The notes beneath the pieces were generated by a model. The model made no database searches, was not told the DNA's origin, and saw only the letters and a list, made by a program, of their open reading frames with translations. The position numbers were made by a program, and so were the translations under genes. Shown piece by piece: positions 62,752 through 64,000 of a stretch of 64,000 nt of DNA. Source of the DNA: Tidjanibacter massiliensis (GTDB taxonomy: Bacteria > Bacteroidota > Bacteroidia > Bacteroidales > Rikenellaceae). Within the stretch, counting starts at the first letter, position 1. Each line of letters opens with the position of its first letter. Location: assembly GCF_900104605.1 (NCBI RefSeq), contig NZ_LT629959.1:62001-126000 (forward strand), read 5' to 3'.

Positions 62752-64000
62752 AGCTGTATTGTCGTTCCTGTTGTCGTGCCTGCCGTTGGCGGTATCCGCG
62801 CAGAGCAGCAGCATCAATACTTTCTCACCGTATTCCTATTACGGCATAGGCGACATCATGGCGCAGGGCCCTTCGTTTTCGCGTGCCATGGGCGGCGTAG
62901 GACTCGGATTCAGGTCGCCGATAGCGATAAACTCCCTCAACCCCGCTTCGTACAGCGCTATCAACAGGCAGACGGCGCTCTTTCAGGTCGGTCTTTACGG
63001 ACAGAACTATTATCTGCGGTCGCAGGATACGAAGAGCAGTTACAATACATTTAATGTAAGCGAAATAGCTTTGCAGCTTCCCATTGCCGAGGGCCTCGGT
63101 TTCACGGTGGGCATCTCGCCGTTCAGCAGTGTGGGGTACCGTATCACCCAGTCGGAAGAGGGTTCCGATGTCTGGGAGGAGATAGGGTACGTCCACTACC
63201 TTTATTCGGGTTCCGGCGGTATCAACAGTTACCGGGCGGGTTTGGGCTATGCCGTTACCGACTGGCTCTCCCTCGGAGCGGAAATGATATATTATCAGGG
63301 TAATATCACCCGGAATTTCCAGCAGACCGTCGTGCCCGTTACGGGCAGCGGATATTATCTGGGCATGAGTTCCGACAATCAGGAACACGTGAGCCGGGTC
63401 TTTGCCGATTTCGGCCTGCAGGCCCGGTTGTGGAAAAAGAACAACCGGACGCTCAACCTGGGTATTTCGTACAGCATGGGCGGGAGACTCAACAGCCGGG
63501 TTTCGGAGGTCGTGATGCACGGTCCCTATTTTTCGGCGGTCGGTTACGACAAGGTGGTGGACAGGCAGTACCGTTCCGATTTCCGTCTTCCGGATATCTT
63601 CCAGGGAGGTCTCTATTATCAGGCGCCGAAATTCAGCGCAGGCCTCGATTACAGTTACGGCAGTTGGAGCGTGAACGGCGCCGACGACAAGTTCGGGGTG
63701 CGTTATCGCAATACCCACACCGTGGCGGCCGGAATACAGTTCATCCCCAATCCCGGCGACGTGCGCAAGGTGATGAACAGGTGGTCGTACCGGCTGGGGG
63801 CACGGTATGACCAATATTATATGGTTATCGGGGGGCACAACATAGACGAGGCGGCGGTGACGTTCGGCGTCGGAATTCCGTTGGGTACCCGCGGCGTGAA
63901 CAATGTCAATGTAGGGTTCGAGTTCGGTACGCGCGGACGCGCGGTGGCAGGCCTGGTGCGGGAGAACTATTTCAAGGTCTCGGTAGGGCTCAGCCTGTTC
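62726..64000 (+). CDS. Outer-membrane beta-barrel protein, partial
   Basis: An exported protein open for 425 codons to the window edge. It starts MRIENRVYKAVLSFLLSCLP, with a signal peptide ending near SAQ. The mature part begins SSINTFSPYSYYGIGDIM, followed by SRAMGGVGLGFRSPIAINSLNPASY, the G-rich 'AMGG.G ... NPA' motif of FadL/PorV-like outer-membrane proteins, and then amphipathic strands throughout (NSYRAGLGYAVTDWLSLGAEM, LNLGISYSMGGRLN, SYRLGARYDQYYM, VNVGFEFGTRG). It lies directly after coaX with a 26-nt overlap. The substrate is unknown; the FadL-like assignment is tentative. Confidence 0.88.
   Translation, partial: MRIENRVYKAVLSFLLSCLPLAVSAQSSSINTFSPYSYYGIGDIMAQGPSFSRAMGGVGLGFRSPIAINSLNPASYSAINRQTALFQVGLYGQNYYLRSQDTKSSYNTFNVSEIALQLPIAEGLGFTVGISPFSSVGYRITQSEEGSDVWEEIGYVHYLYSGSGGINSYRAGLGYAVTDWLSLGAEMIYYQGNITRNFQQTVVPVTGSGYYLGMSSDNQEHVSRVFADFGLQARLWKKNNRTLNLGISYSMGGRLNSRVSEVVMHGPYFSAVGYDKVVDRQYRSDFRLPDIFQGGLYYQAPKFSAGLDYSYGSWSVNGADDKFGVRYRNTHTVAAGIQFIPNPGDVRKVMNRWSYRLGARYDQYYMVIGGHNIDEAAVTFGVGIPLGTRGVNNVNVGFEFGTRGRAVAGLVRENYFKVSVGLSLF

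Overview
The window is ordinary chromosome from a fairly GC-rich member of the Bacteroidota, most likely Bacteroidales and possibly Rikenellaceae/Alistipes-like. The evidence is the gene set (PorX, a DUF2723/GT117 membrane protein, BACON-domain lipoproteins, a fimbrillin-like lipoprotein, a Bacteroidota-type HU and a 30-residue COX24/mS38-like protein) and the recurring -7 element TAnnTTTG with TTTG-like sequences about 19 nt upstream, which is the promoter pattern of this phylum. The genus is an inference. I saw no rRNA, tRNA, CRISPR array, prophage or insertion sequence.

Layout. 1-573 is the N-terminal part of an M13 metallopeptidase lipoprotein. 703-6540 is the cell-shape operon mreB-mreC-mreD-mrdA(PBP2)-rodA, read leftward. 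6719-9795 holds a GrpB-family protein, a TlpA-like thioredoxin and glucose-6-phosphate isomerase. 10227-10903 is a membrane-protein/XRE-regulator cassette behind a perfect palindromic operator. 11052-17991 is an accessory surface island: a three-BACON lipoprotein with an in-frame stop, then three tandem paralogous lipoproteins (BACON-like plus propeller-like) with a shared upstream element. 18521-23778 holds pyruvate phosphate dikinase, a secreted endonuclease-like protein and mnmA. 23968-25088 is a short peptide gene plus a fimbrillin-like lipoprotein. 25202-34096 holds the DUF2723 protein, cysS, a frameshifted MATE gene, an MFS efflux gene and an AraC regulator.

34391-40210 holds lon, valS and mgsA. 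40474-46247 is a second accessory region: an orphan lipoprotein, two tandem Bor-domain proteins (one fused to a probable outer-membrane barrel), a retropepsin-like protein with altered active-site motifs, and a second membrane-protein/regulator cassette with two repeated operators. gdhA follows, then a Big2 lipoprotein translationally coupled to an M57/matrixin-like protein whose HExxH is HAFGH. 50822-58295 holds a GNAT-like protein, gcvT, tsaE, porX, an HU protein, the mS38-like small protein and RNase G. The window ends with mfd, coaX and an outer-membrane protein that runs off the edge.

Housekeeping genes look intact. The more unusual content is in the accessory islands: lineage-specific lipoproteins with domain-level mosaic composition, two damaged genes (BACON TGA, MATE frameshift), and two small regulator cassettes in which palindromic operators overlap the promoter of the operon that encodes the regulator.
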